Assembly (NCBI GenBank): GCA_963277665.1
Contig: OY728142.1
Span: forward strand, 13,220,001-13,284,000
Direction: 5' to 3'
DNA from: Viscum album
Lineage: Eukaryota; Streptophyta; Magnoliopsida; Santalales; Viscaceae
Length of the DNA: 64,000 nt
Below the pieces are notes generated by a model that was not told the origin of the DNA, made no database searches, and was given only the letters and a program-made list of their open reading frames with translations. Made by a program: the position numbers and the translations under genes. This document shows positions 49,611 to 62,639 of this stretch, in pieces (position 1 is the first letter of the stretch; each line of letters starts with the position of its first letter).

Positions 49611-50133
49611 TACCCATAATGGAAACCATAAAGGTATGCCCAAAATGAAAAATACATAATCTTAAGGAAAAAACAAACATATTATATATCATATATAAAT
49701 ATAGTTTCATCTTAATGGCCGCCTTTGAAGGTGTTAAAAGAATGTTGAACAATCATCCTTTCGGGAGGCCAAAATTCGCCATCCACGGAAACAATATGTT
49801 CTTTAACCATTAAATGTAGGTGTGTGTAAGTGTAGATCGAATCCTTATTATAAAAACATCCTAGTATATTGATGATACTGGAGTTGTTACAAAATAAATG
49901 AATAAAAAGATTTTATGGGGTTGGAGAAGCAAAATAAAACAAAAGGGCTCAAGTGAAGACATTACCTTAAAATCGGGTAACTCCCTTTGGTTTGAGCTCA
50001 AAGGCTTCCTTGGGAAGACTTCTGTTGAAAGTGAGGATTCAAGGAGTAAGAGAGGGAATTGGAGAGACAAAATGGGCAGGGGTTGGCTGATCCAAAGGCT
50101 TTGGGAGTGTGGGTAAGGAGGTATAGGTGGGGG

Positions 50134-50144
50134 CCTTTTATAAG
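50134..50144 (-). promoter_or_regulatory. TATA box, LTR B2
   Basis: Minus strand CTTATAAAAGG. Confidence 0.6.
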
Positions 50145-51767
50145 AGGAGAGGAGGGGCACTCTTGGAAGGTAAAGAAAAGTCACTTTATATTAAAATGGT
50201 ATTCGGATTTAAGAGGTCCCACATTGATATAATTCGAGTATAAGGTGATAAGGGTTAGAAATCCACCCATCCAATAGGTTTTGGACATGTGTAAGTCATA
50301 TATTTTACATTATCATTTCATTTTATTTAAATCCTTTATTAATGAGGTAATCGCTGCATCATCATGATGTCATAAATAATTTAATTTATTTAAAGTCTAA
50401 AAATTATAAAAAAACTATCATGATGTAGGAAATATTTTTATCTTTCAAATGAATATTTACAATCAAAAATCTGACTTGTATATCCCCATGTAAAAATTGT
50501 TTTAGTAAAACATCTCATGTTTGTTTTATTTTTACTTTAACATTAAATAAAAAGTTATTTATGTCATTTCCCAACCAAAGTGGCTCCATGGGGTCCCCAA
50601 GTTGACCCATGGCTTGTATTGGTCGGACATGAAACATCCAATGAGGGTAGGACATGTGTCAAGCTCATCTCATTTTATTAAAGCATTATTTTTACCTTAA
50701 ACTACATTAATTACCTCTAATCGCGATTAAGAACTTAAAAGTTACTATTCCCCAATTTTTTTTTAATCTCATTGAACCACATTTTAATTCTTAATGACAA
50801 CCATGTATGTCGGATTTTTGAAATTCAAAACACAGAAGTGGTAAAATTTCATTTAAACGAAAAATCAGTTTTATAAGTACCACTTAGTGGTTTCACTATT
50901 CATCAAAAATTAATGTTTTTCAGAAAAATACCAAAAATTCACCCTAAGATATATTTAATATTCCAAATTCAAAAATGAAGTCTATTTTACAAAATTCAAA
51001 ACATATAAGTCACATTAATTAATTTAATAATTAATTCCCGCTGTCATGACAAATAGCGTGTTTTTATGAAACAATAAGTATCAAAAGATTGACACTAGTT
51101 TAAGTCCAATTTCAAAGTGAAATTGATTCCAATGACCACCATTGGATTAAATGGTAAAAATATATTCTAATTTCACTTTAAAACCAATTAAAAAGATAAT
51201 CTAATCATATAAATAAATTATATTAAAAATTGGTTTTGAATTAAAATACAACATTTTACACTATTCATTAAAAATTGAACTTTATCGAAAAAATACCAAA
51301 AATTTACACAAAGTAAATTTTGATGTCCTGATTCTAAAGAAGAGTTATATTTGGTCCAATATAATGTATAAGAGTTATCAAAACTATATTTAATGACGGT
51401 TCTCCATCAAAAGGTGATAAGTGAACCTTTAGTGAAAATTAGGGTATAACTACCTAAAATTGAATTCTTTCCGTATTTTAAGCCTTTATATTTTATTGGA
51501 TAAATGTAAAAACATTTAAAAAACATATATAATCATATTTTAGTTATTTCTATCCATTCCCGCCAATACAATGGCTATATGTTAACTACCATTTAAAATA
51601 ATATTATTATATTACTAGTGTACAACGTAAGTTTTCAAAAAAACTCATCGTTGCGTATCGAGTACGCTATCAAACGTAGAAACCCCTTTTAATTAAAATT
51701 AATATTTAATTCGTAAAAATTAATAAATATGAAAATGTTTTATTCATTATTTACCTGGGATGTTACA

Positions 51768-51782
51768 TCCTTCCCCCCTTTT
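51768..51782 (-). other. Polypurine tract, interior B2
   Basis: Minus strand AAAAGGGGGGAAGGA before TGTAACATCCC. Confidence 0.85.
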
Positions 51783-51814
51783 GGGAATTGTGTCCTCGCA
51801 ATTTTATTCACTTA

Positions 51815-52513
51815 TCAAAATAAGTGGGGGTATTTATCCATCATAGCATTTTCAGATTCCCACGTTGCCTCTTCAACCATATGGTTTTTCCACAAAACCT
51901 TTACCTGGTGAATTACCTTATTTAGAAACACTTGCTCTCTTCGGTCAAGAATCTGGACTGGTTGTTCTTCATAAGATAGGTTCTCTTCCAGCTGAACTAC
52001 CTCTGGACTCAAAACATGAGATGGATCTAGCATATACTTTCTCAGCATCGAAACATGAAAAACATTTTGTACCTGAGATAAACTCGGAGGTAAAGCCACT
52101 CGGTAAGCAACTGATCCAACTCTCTCCAGAATTTCATATGGTCCAATGAACCTTGGACTCAGCTTTCCTTTCTTACCAAATCTCATCACACTTCGCCATG
52201 GAGAAACCTTGAGAAAAACATGATCACCTACCTCGAAAGATAGATCCTTCCTCCGGTTATCCGCATAACTCTTCTGCCTGATTTGAGCTGTTCTCATGTG
52301 TTTCTGAATCAACTGAAATTGTTCTGCCATATCTTCTACCAATTCTGGTCCCATCAGCTTCCTTTCACCCACTTCATCCCAAAATGCTGGAGTTCGACAA
52401 CACTTCCCATATAATGCCTCAAATGGTGCCATCTGTATACTGGAATGAAAACTGTTATTATAAGAAAACTCAACCAAAGAAAGATTTTGGTCCCAACATC
52501 CCTGATAATCCAT
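51815..52513 (-). pseudogene. Integrase end plus chromodomain, copy B2 (open to natural stop)
   Basis: 232 open codons, the only copy with an unbroken integrase C-terminus and chromodomain. In order: [16 protein letters not shown] (end of core, residues about 19-35), [14 protein letters not shown], the GPY/F module SPRFIGPYEILERVGSVAYR, VFHVSMLRKY, DPSHVLSPEVVQLEENLSYE, then the chromodomain VKVLWKNHMVEEATWESENA ending KYPHLF. The aromatic/acidic EEATWE pattern is that of plant chromovirus chromodomains. The upstream part of integrase lies in another frame. Confidence 0.85.
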
Positions 52514-53392
52514 AGAACAAGCTCAGAGTATATCCTCCAAGGTCTGAATTTTTCATTCTGACTGCCCATCTAATTGCGGATGAAAAGTAGTACTAAAATT
52601 TAATTCAGTACCCAACGACTTCTGAAGGCCTTTCCAAAAGTTAGAAGTAAACCTAGGATCACGATCGGACACAATGGAGAGGGAAACTCCATGTAACCTG
52701 ACTATCTCTTTAAGATACAAATGGGAAAGTTGATCTAGGGAAAAATTATCTCGTATACCAAGGAAATGAGCAGATTAGGTCAAGCAATCAACAATAACCC
52801 AGATTGCATTATTACTTATAGATGTCTTCAATAATCCCACGACAAAAACCATGGATATATTTTCCCATTTCCACTCTGGCACTAGTAAAGGCTGAAGCAT
52901 CCCTTTAGGTAACTGCTGCTCTGCTTTAACCTGTCGACAAGTCAAACACTTCATAGTAAAATCAGCAATATCCCTTTTCATTCCAACCCACCAGTAATAC
53001 TCCCGCAGATCTCTGTATATCTTAGTACTGCCAGGATGAACTGAAAATGAGGAACTATGAGTCTCACATAACAACTCATTCTTCAACTGTGAATCACAAG
53101 GCACACATAATCTCTCCCCAAACCTCAAAACACAATCATTATCAATGTTGAATTTAGTAATCTTACCCTTCTGAACCAGCTCTACCTTTTTTTGCAACTC
53201 ACCGTCTTCTCTCTTTGCTTGCTTAATTCTGTCTGATAGGGATGATCTCACTGATACCTGAAACAAAACAGAAGAACTTCCTGCACCAACAACTTCTATG
53301 CCAAATTTCATCAAATCAAAAACCAAAGGATCTCGTTCCAAACGTAGCATGGTTAATGAATCATTACTTTTTCGACTCAAACCATCAGCCAC
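52514..53392 (-). pseudogene. Integrase zinc domain and core, copy B2
   Basis: 205 open codons at 52,775-53,392 hold the end of RNase H, the HHCC domain ([20 protein letters not shown], then KCLTCRQVK) and the core start [15 protein letters not shown]. Val stands at the first catalytic Asp. A frameshift near 52,775 and stops below it separate this from the rest; the second-Asp segment near 52,650-52,660 and the SDGQSE-like block near 52,560 are mutated. Confidence 0.82.
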
Positions 53393-54165
53393 TTTATTTT
53401 CTTTTCCCGGATGGTAGTGAATTGTACAATCATAATCCGTGATTAATTCCAGTCATCTCCTCTATCTCATGTTCAATTCTTTCTGAGTGAATATATACTT
53501 TAAACTTTTGCGATCAGTATATATTTCAAACTTTACTCCATAGAAATGATGCCTCCAAATTTTTAAAGCAAAAACAACAGTAGCTAATTCCAAATCATGT
53601 GTAGGGTAATTTACCTCATGAGTTTTCAACTGATGTGAAGCATAAGCAATTACCTGATCATTCTGCATAAGGACAAAACCAAGTCCCTTCAACAAAGCAT
53701 CACTGTATATAACAATCTCACAATTCCTGGAAGGAAGTTCCCAAACTGGATCATTCACCAATCTTCTTTTCAACTCCTGAAAACAATCATCACATTCTTT
53801 TTTCCAGATAAACTTAGCACCCTTCCGAGTTATCTTAGTCATTGGACTAGATAACCGTGAAAAGTTGTCAACAAACCTTCGATAGTAACCTGCCAAACCA
53901 AGAAAAATATGGATCTCAGTTACATTTGTGGGTCTCGGCCATTCTTCAACAACTTTTGTTTTAAAAGGATCAACAGTTATGCCATCTTTTAAAACAATGT
54001 GACTCAGGAAAGAAATTTGTTGTAACCAAAACTCGCACTTGATGAATTTTCCATATAGTTTCGTTTATTTTAAGGTTCGCAAGATAAAACTTAAATGACT
54101 TTCATGCTCCTCTTTACTTTTATAAAACACCAACATATAATCAATAAAAACAATGAACCTTTTTC
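53393..54165 (-). pseudogene. RT C-terminal half and RNase H, copy B2
   Basis: Open at 53,462-53,896 (144 codons): [40 protein letters not shown], then [28 protein letters not shown] and [13 protein letters not shown]. The RNase H motif DAS is DAL here. RT upstream of 53,897 is broken, and its catalytic box near 54,145 has one Asp of the pair replaced (minus strand IDY). Confidence 0.8.
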
Positions 54166-54250
54166 ACCTGAGTCAACTGAGCCATCACTGCAACAAACTG
54201 TTTAGTTGTGATTCTGACCATCTCAGGATACTGATTTGAAAGGTAATTTC
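54166..54250 (-). pseudogene. Possible gag N-terminal remnant, copy B2
   Basis: The same junction as in B1: QYPEMVRI-like sequence followed by TKQFVAVMAQLTQVKKV, out of frame with the RT box. 54,251-54,426 is leader without a gene. Confidence 0.5.
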
Positions 54251-54426
54251 CCTCTGTATTCCTTCCCAGAAAATCTTTTCTGTTTCCTCAATGAAAAACC
54301 AATCTTATCAAAGAAATATCTTAGGCGAAGCAACATGGTAATATTTAAATTCTATATCATTTCAGTCATACCCTAAATTAACTTATAATTTAACAATTTT
54401 CTAACTCCTAAAGTTGTCTAAACCGA

Positions 54427-54440
54427 CATTTGATACCAAC
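54427..54440 (-). other. Primer-binding site, interior B2
   Basis: Minus strand GTTGGTATCAAATG abuts LTR end CCTTATA. Confidence 0.85.
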
Positions 54441-54954
54441 TATAAGGCCCCGGCCTTAAACATTACTTAATATTGAATTAAATGAATAATTCACATTGAG
54501 GATCTTTTCAGGTTTAGAGTTTTAGATAATTAGGACATAACTATTACATCTCAAAAGATTACAAAGTAGACACTTCTACTAAGATTCCATAAAATAAAAA
54601 ATCCTAAAAAGAAACATGTCTAGTTCCATGTTTTATATAGAATGACTTTCCATTGATCCCATCCTTGACCCTATTCCACATTATGTCCTGTGAAAAACAT
54701 TTCAAAAAAAACTCGGGGTGAGCATAAAAAGCTCAGTAAGGGATACACAAAGAATGAAAACTGTTAGTTTTTCAGACATCGAGTAAACCATGTATAACTT
54801 TATCAAAGTAATACTTTCACCTTCATGAAGTAGTAAAAACTCTTCACTGAATAAAATATCATTACATACCTTTTTGTAACCAAAGGATTACCATAAAACC
54901 CATATAAAGAACACATAACATATAAAGGTAACTTGGGACATAAACATACTTAAG

Positions 54955-55155
54955 TGGAATAACCATACGGTCGACTTCCACACATATCACTTAATGGAAT
55001 AGCCATACGGACAACTTCCATACATACTTAATGGAATATCCATACGGCAGACTTCTATACCCAATGCATTGGAGGTTATAACGTAACCACCCATCCAGGT
55101 ATTCACGACACCACCCGTTATATGGTTTATCACGTAACCACCCGTCAAATGTCCA
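54955..55155. repeat. Minisatellite in LTR B3
   Basis: Same 37-39 bp units and CCACCCGTC-type repeats as in B1. Confidence 0.7.
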
Positions 55156-55896
55156 AGTACCAATATAAAATCATAAAACATAAAACCAATATAAAGGAAT
55201 GATAACATTTCCACATTTCAATCACAATATATCATTGAAATATATTGACATAATAGAATACTTTATCAAAACCATTTTTAATACCAAAATACATAAAAGA
55301 GTATATGGTATTTATTTTATTTTAAAAACATTACGGCTTGTTGAGGAAACCAAAGACCAAATAATACTCGTGGCGGCGGAGAAGTCGTTGTCGCCGCATA
55401 CATACGACAAAAATATTTTCTTTTTTCATTTAGTAAAATGCTATGTATAAAAAGATTCCTTTTGAATAAAAGTAAAAGTAAAAGGGTTTTATACACCGTA
55501 TAAAAGAAAGTTATGTATAAAACGAAATATGCCTCAATGAAAGGAGATTGAGACTAAGTCCCTTACCTTGGGTCTGACTTGACTCGATCGTCATTTAACG
55601 TCCTGAATAAAAAACTTGAGTTAATTTCTATTTTCTTAAGAACCTTTTTCAAGTTCATTATTCCTTTTATATCACTTATTGCCATGTTTTAAACATTATG
55701 TAACCATTTATGTTAATAATGTTTGTTTTGTCGATATTTGGTTCTTAAGTCGAAAGTGGACTTCCTACAATTACATGTTGTTCGTGTGGTCAAAGGTTAT
55801 TTATATCCAGAATGACATTACTGATTTGGATATCATATATATCATATATATCCAGCATATACATGTATTTATAATATTACATAATCATTTAGAGGT

Positions 55897-56350
55897 AAGA
55901 AATGAAATGCACCGTTCATGGAGACGGTAAGCCGTACGTACGCATGAACGCTACTTTCATTTCTTTGTCATATTAATGGAATTAAAACTAAATGAGAGGT
56001 ATGTATATTTTAATTCCAGAATTAAATTCATCATTTATATGTATCATTCATCATATATATCCATTATATACAAGTACTTATAATATTACATTACATTTGG
56101 GGATAAGAAATGAAATGCACCGTTCATGGAGACGGTAAGCCGTACGAACGCATGAACGCTACTTTCATTTCTATTTCATATTTCTATGGAATGGAATAAT
56201 AATGATATAGAGTTATATTATACCTCCAGTATAAAATCATATATAATAACTTTAAATCCATCCTTTACACGTCCCACATATGGTATTGACGAATCACATC
56301 ACTTTGAGGGGGCGGTAGTCCGCACTTCCTTAAATAAAGATATCGCATTT
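55897..56350 (-). promoter_or_regulatory. Leader stem-loop triplet, LTR B3
   Basis: Hairpin 1 arms are 55,913-55,920 and 55,943-55,950. Hairpin 2 arms are 56,121-56,128 and 56,151-56,158. Stems are perfect and loops 22 nt. Loop 2 has one change in the palindrome (CGTACGAACG). Hairpin 3 near 56,293-56,346 lacks it. Confidence 0.72.
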
Positions 56351-56872
56351 ACCAATAATGGAAACCATAAAGGTATGCCCAAAATGAAAAATACAGAAGC
56401 TTAAGGAAAACCTAAACATATTATATATCATATATAAATATAGTGTCATCTTAATGTCCACCTTTGAAGGTGTTAAAAGAATGTTGAACAATCATCGTTT
56501 CGGGAGGCCGAAATTCTCCATCCACGGAAACAGTATGTTCTTTAACCATTAGATGTAGGTGTGTGTAAGTGTAGATCGAATCCTTCTTATAAAAACATCC
56601 TAGTATATTTATGATACTGGATTTGTTACAAAATAAATGAATAAAAAGATTTTAGGGGGTTGGAGAAGCAAAATAAAACAAAAGGACTCAAGTGAAGACA
56701 TTACCTTAAAATCGGGTAACTCCCTTTGGTTTGAGCTCAAAGGCTTCCTTGGGAAGACTTCTACAGAAAGTGAGGATTCAAGGAGTAAGATAGGGAAGTG
56801 GAGAGACAAAATGGGAAGGGGTTGGGCGAGCCAAAGGCTTTGGGAGTGTGGGTAAGGAGGTAGAGGTGAGGG

Positions 56873-56883
56873 CCTTTTATAAG
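56873..56883 (-). promoter_or_regulatory. TATA box, LTR B3
   Basis: Minus strand CTTATAAAAGG. Confidence 0.6.
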
Positions 56884-58508
56884 AGGAGAAGAGGGGCACT
56901 CATGGAAGGTAAAGAAAAGTCACTTTATTTTAAAATGGTATTCGTATTTAAGACGTCCCACATTGATATAATTCGAGGATAAGGTGATAGGGTTATACAT
57001 CCACCCATACAATAGGTTTTGAACATGTTTATTTCATATATTTTACATTATCATTTCATTTTATTTAAATCCTTTATTAATGAGGTAATCGCTGCATCAT
57101 CATGATGTCATAAATAATTTAATTTATTTAAAGTCTAAAAATTATAAAAAAACTATCATGAAGTAGGAAATAGTTTTAGCTTTCAAATGAATATTTATAA
57201 TAAAAAATCTGACTTGTATAACCCCATTTAAAAATTGTTTTAGTAAAACATCTCATGTTTGTTTTATTTTTACTTTAACATTAAATAAAAAGTTATTTAT
57301 GTCATTTCCCAACCAAAGTGGCTCCATGGGGTCCCCAAGTTGACCCATGGATTGTATTGTTCAGACATGACACATCCAATGAGTGTAGGACATGTGTCAA
57401 GCTCATCTCATTTTATTAAAGCACTATATTTACCTTAAACTACACTAATTACCTCTAATCGCGATTAAGAACTTAAAAGTTACCATTCACCAAAAAATTA
57501 TTTTAATCTAATTGAACAACATTTTACTTCTTAATGACAAACATGTATGTTGTATTTTTGAAATTCAAAACACAGAAGTGGTAAAATTTCATTTTAACGA
57601 AAAATCAGTTTTTATAAGTACCACTTAGTGGTTTCACTATTCATCAAAAATTGAAGTTTTTCAGAAAAATACCAAAAATTCACCCTAAGCTATATTTGAT
57701 ATTAAGAATTCAAAAATGAATTCTATTGTACAAAATTCAAAACATATAAGTAACATTAATTAATTTAAAAATTAATTCCCGCTTTCATGACAAATAGCGT
57801 GTTTTTATGAAACAATAAGTATCAACAAATTGACACTAGTTTAAGTCCAATTTCAAAGTGAAATTGATTCCAATGAACACCATTGGATTAAGTGGTAAAA
57901 ATATATTCTAATTTCACTTCAAAAACAATTCAAAAGATAATCTAATCATATAAATAAATTAGATTAAAAATTGGTTTTGAATTAAAATACAACATTTTAC
58001 ACTATTCATTGAAAAATGATCTTTATCGGAAAAATACCAAAAATTTACACAAAGTAAATTTTGATGTCCCGATTCTAAAGAAGAGTTATATTTGGTCCAA
58101 TAGAATGTATAAGAGTGATCAAAACTATATTTAATGGTGGTTCGCCATCAAAAGGTGATAAGTGAACCTTTAGTGAAAATTAGGGTATAAATGCCTAAAA
58201 TTGAATTCTTTCCGTATTTTAAGCCTTTAATTTTATTGGATAAATTTAAAAAACATTTAAAAAACATATATAATCATATTTTAGTTATTTCTATCCATTC
58301 CTGCCAATACAATGGCTACATGTTAACTACCATTTAAAATAATATTATTATATTACTAGTGTACAACGTAAGTTTTCAAAGAAACTCATCGTTGCGTATC
58401 GAGTACGCTATCGAATGTAGAAACCCCTTTTAATTAAAATTAATATTTACTTCGTAAATATTAATAAATATGAAAATGTTTTATTCCTTATTTACCTAGG
58501 ATGTTACA

Positions 58509-58523
58509 TCCTTCCCCCCTTTT
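58509..58523 (-). other. Polypurine tract, interior B3
   Basis: Minus strand AAAAGGGGGGAAGGA before TGTAACATCCT. Confidence 0.85.
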
Positions 58524-58906
58524 GGGAATTGCGTCCTCACAATTTTATTCACTTATCAAAATAAGTGGGGGTATTTATCCCTCATAGCATTTTCAGATTC
58601 CCACATTGCCTTTTCAACCATATGGTTTTTCTACAAAACCTTTACCTAGTGAATTAAGTTATTTCGAAACACTTGCTCTCTTCGGTCAAGAATCTGGACT
58701 GGTTGTTCTTCATAAGATAGGTTCTTTTCCAGCTGAACTACCTGTGGACTCAAAACATGAGATGGATCTGGCATATACTTTCTCAGCATCAAAACATGAA
58801 AAACATTGTGTACCTGAGATAAACTCGGAGGTAAAGCCACTCGGTAAGCAACTGATCCAACTCTCTCCAGAATTTCATATGGTCCAATGAACCTTGGACT
58901 CATCAT
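58524..58906 (-). pseudogene. Integrase C-terminus and chromodomain, copy B3
   Basis: Open at 58,646-58,906 with SPRFIGPYEILERVGSVAYR and VFHVLMLRKYMPDPSHVLSP. It is separated from the 535-codon frame by a frameshift at about 58,907 and stops at its own 3' side. The chromodomain segment (minus strand MVEKAMWESENAMRDKYPHL, 58,540-58,620) has the Glu-to-Lys change in EEATWE. Confidence 0.8.
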
Positions 58907-60514
58907 TCATTTCTTACCAAATCTCATGACACTTCTCGATGGAGAAACCTTGAGAAAAACATGATCACCTACCTCGAAAGATAGATCCTCCCTCCGGTTA
59001 TCCGCGTAACTCTTCTGCCTGCTTTGAGATGTTCTCATGTGTTTCTGAATCAACTGAAATTTTTCTGCCATCTCTTCTACCAATTCTGGTCCCATCAGCT
59101 TCCTTTCACCCACTTCATCCCAAAATGCTGGAGTTCGACACCGCTTCCCATATAATGCCTCAAATGGTGCCATCTGTATACTGGAATGAAAACTGTTATT
59201 ATAAGAAAACTCAACCAAAGAATGATTTTGGTCCCAACTTCCCTGATAATCCATAGAACAAGCTCGGAGCATATCCTCCAAGGTCTGAATTGTTCGTTCT
59301 GACTTCCCATCTGATTGCGGATGAAAAGTAGTGCTAAAATTTAATTCAGTACCCAACGACTTCTGAAGGCCTTTCCATAAGTTAGAAGTAAACCTAGGAT
59401 CGCGATCGGACATAATGGAGAGAGGAACTCCATGTAACCTGACTATCTCTTTAAGATACAAACGGAAAAGTTGATCTAGGGAAAATGTATCTCGTATAAC
59501 AAGGAAATGAGCAGATTTAGTCAAGCGATCAACAATAACCCAGATTGCATTATTACCTCTAGATGTCTTCGATAATCCCACGACAAAAACCATGGATATA
59601 TTTTCCCATTTCCACTCTGGCATTGGTAAAGGCTGAAGCATCTCATTAGGTAACTGCTGCTCTGCTTTAACCTGCTGACAAGTCAAACACTTCACAGTAA
59701 AATCAGCAATATCCCTTTTCATTCCATCCCACCAGTAATACTCCCGCAGATCTCTGTACATCTTAGTACTGCCAGGATGAACTGAAAACGGGTAACTATG
59801 AGCCTCACATAACAACTCATTCTTCAACTTTGAATCACAAGGCACACATAATCTCTTCCCAAACCTCAAAACAAAATCATTATCAATGTTGAATTCAGGA
59901 AGCTTACCCTTCTGAACCAGCTCTACCTTTTTCTGCAACTCACTGTCTTCTCTCTGTGCTTGCTTAATTCTGTCTGATAGGGATGATATCACTGATACCT
60001 GAAACAAAATAGAAGAACTTCCTGCACCAAAAACTTCTATTCCAAATTTCATCAAATCAAAAACCAAAGGATCTCGTTCCAAACGTTGCAAGGTTAATGA
60101 ATCATTACTTTTTCGACTCAAAGCATCAGCCACTTTATTTGCTTTTCCCGGATGGTAGTGAATTGTACAATCATAATCCGTGATTAATTCCATCCATCTC
60201 CTCTGTCTCATGTTCAATTCTTTCTGAGTGAATATATACTTTAAACTTTTGTGATCAGTATATATTTCAAACTTTACTCCATACAAATGATGCATCCAAA
60301 TTTTTAAAGCAAAAAAAACAGCAGCTAATTCCAAATCATGTGTAGGGTAATTTAACTCATGAGTTTTCAACTGACGTGAAGCATAAGCAATTACCTGATC
60401 ATTCTGCATAAGGACACATCCAAGTCCCTTCAATGAAGCATCAATGTATATAACAAACTCACCATTCCTGGAAGGAAGTGCCAAAACTGGAGCATTCACC
60501 AATCTTCTTTTCAA
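58907..60514 (-). pseudogene. RNase H-integrase polyprotein, copy B3 (longest open frame in window)
   Basis: 535 open codons. RNase H covers residues about 1-130, with [27 protein letters not shown] and [13 protein letters not shown]. The integrase zinc domain covers about 230-295 ([29 protein letters not shown]). The catalytic core covers about 310-480: [10 protein letters not shown] has Val at the first catalytic Asp, while [12 protein letters not shown] (second Asp) and [13 protein letters not shown] (Glu) are kept. It ends by frameshift inside the GPY module entry. Without gag, protease, RT front and the first Asp it cannot be an active enzyme set. Confidence 0.9.
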
Positions 60515-60905
60515 CCCCTGAAAACAATCATCACATTCTTTTGTCCAGATAAACTTAACACCCTTCGAGTTATCTTAGTCATTGGACTAGATAACCATGA
60601 AAATGTTTCAACAAACCTTCAGTAGTAACCTGCCAAACCAAGAAAACTATGGATCTCGATTACATTTGTGGGTCTCGGCCATTCTTCAACAGCTTTTGTT
60701 TTAGAAGGATCAACAGTTATGCCATCTTTTGAAACAATGTGACTCAGGAAAGAAATTTATTGTAACCAAAACTCGCACTTGCTGAATTTTCCATATAGTT
60801 TCTTTTATTTTAAGGTTCGCAAGATAACACTTAAATGAATTTCATGCTCATCTTTACTTTTATAAAACACCAACATATCATTAATAAAAACAACCAACCT
60901 TTTTC
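60515..60905 (-). pseudogene. Reverse transcriptase C-terminal half, copy B3
   Basis: Broken RT thumb/connection ending at a catalytic box near 60,880 (minus strand VVFINDMLVFYKSK, with Asn for the first Asp). One-base deletions occur in the segment (for example near 60,563). It is joined upstream to the gag-like scrap. Confidence 0.75.
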
Positions 60906-60990
60906 ACCTGAGTCAACTGAGCCATCACTACAAAAAACTGTTTAGTTCTGATTCTGACCATCTCAGGATACTGATTTGAAAGGTCATTTC
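60906..60990 (-). pseudogene. Possible gag N-terminal remnant, copy B3
   Basis: The same fusion junction as B1 and B2 (minus strand YPEMVRIRTKQFF..MAQLTQ). 60,991-61,166 is leader without a gene. Confidence 0.5.
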
Positions 60991-61166
60991 CCTCTGTATT
61001 CCTTCCCAGAAAATCTATTCTGTTTCCTCAATGAAAAACCATTCTTAACACAGAAATATCTTAGGCGAAGCAACATGGTAATCTTTAAATGCTATATCAT
61101 TTCAGTCATACCATAAATTAACGTATAATTTAACAATTTTCTAACTCCTAAAGTTGTCTAAACCGA

Positions 61167-61180
61167 CCTTTGATACCAAC
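61167..61180 (-). other. Primer-binding site, interior B3
   Basis: Minus strand GTTGGTATCAAAGG abuts LTR end CCTTATA. Confidence 0.85.
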
Positions 61181-61696
61181 TATAAGGCCCCAGCCTTAAA
61201 CATTACTTAATATTGAATTAAATGAATAATTCACATTGAGGATATTTTCAGCTTTAGAGTTTTAGAGAATTAGGACATAACTATTACATCTCAAAAGATT
61301 ACAAAGTAGACACTTCTAATAAGATTCCATAAAATAAAAACTCCTAAAAAGAAACATGTCTAGTTCCATGTTTTATATAGCATGACTTTCCCTTGATCCC
61401 ATCCTTGACCCTATTCCACATTATGTCCTGTGAAAAACATTTCAAAAAAAAAAAACTCAGGGTGAGCATAAAAAGCTCATTAAGGGATACACAAAGAATG
61501 AAACTGTTAGTTTTTCAAACATCGAGTAAACCATATATAACTTTATCAAAGTAATACCTTCACCTTCATGAAGTAGTAAAAACCCTTCACTGAATAAAAT
61601 ATCATTACATACCTTTTTGTAACCAAAGGATTACTATAAAACCCATATAAAGAACACATAACATATAAAGGTAACTTAAGACATAAACATACTTAA

Positions 61697-61895
61697 GTGG
61701 AATAACCATACGGTCGACTTCCACACATATCACTTAATGGAATAGCCATACTGCCAACTTCCATACATACTTAATGGAATAGCCATACGACCGACTTCCA
61801 CACCCAATGCATTAGAGGTTATAGCGTAACCACCCGTCTTGGTATTCACGGCACCACCCGTCATATGGTTTATCACGTAACCACCCGTCTAATGT
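61697..61895. repeat. Minisatellite in LTR B4
   Basis: Same 37-39 bp units and CCACCCGTC repeats as in B1. Confidence 0.7.
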
Positions 61896-62639
61896 CCAAG
61901 TAGCAATATAAAATCATAAAACATAAAACCAATATAAAGGAATGATAACATTTCCACATTTCAATCACAATATATCATTTAAATATATTGACATAATAGA
62001 ATCCTTTATCAAAACCATTTTCAGTACCAAAATACATAAAAGATTATATGGTATTTATTTTATTTTAAAAACATTACGGCTTGTTGAGGAAGCCAAAGAC
62101 CAAATAATACTCGTGGCGGTGGAGAAGTCGTTGTCGCCGCATACGTATGACAAAAACATTCCCTTTTGTCGTTTAGTAAAACGCTTCGTATAAAAAGATT
62201 CCTTTTGAATAAAAGTAAAATTAAAAGGGTTTTATATACCATATAAAAGAAAGTTGTGTATAAAATGAAATATGCCTCAATAAATGGAGATTGAGACGAA
62301 GTCCCTTACCTCGGGTCCGACTTGAGTCGATCGTTCTTTAACGTCCTGAATAATAAACTTGAGTTAATTTCTATTTTCTTAAGAAACTTTTTCAAGTTCA
62401 TTATTAATTTTATATCACTTATTGCCATTTTATAAACATTATGTAACCAATTAAGTCAATAATGCTTGTTTTGTCGATATTTGGTTCTTAAGTCGAAAGT
62501 GGACTTCTTACAATTACATGTTGTTCGTGTGGTCAAAGGTTTTTTATATCCAGAATGACATTCCTGATTTGGATATCATATATATAATATATATCCAGCA
62601 TATACATGTATTTATAATATTACATAATCATTTAGAGGT

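Larger units (their letters stand above)
47700..51767 (-). repeat. LTR B2
   Basis: 4,068 bp, shared by interiors B1 and B2. The U3 stretch 51,130-51,470 is identical or nearly so to 44,391-44,731 of B1, while other parts group with B3. Confidence 0.92.
54441..58508 (-). repeat. LTR B3
   Basis: 4,068 bp, shared by interiors B2 and B3. It is more diverged from B1 and B2 in the U3 stretch 57,790-58,210. Confidence 0.92.
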
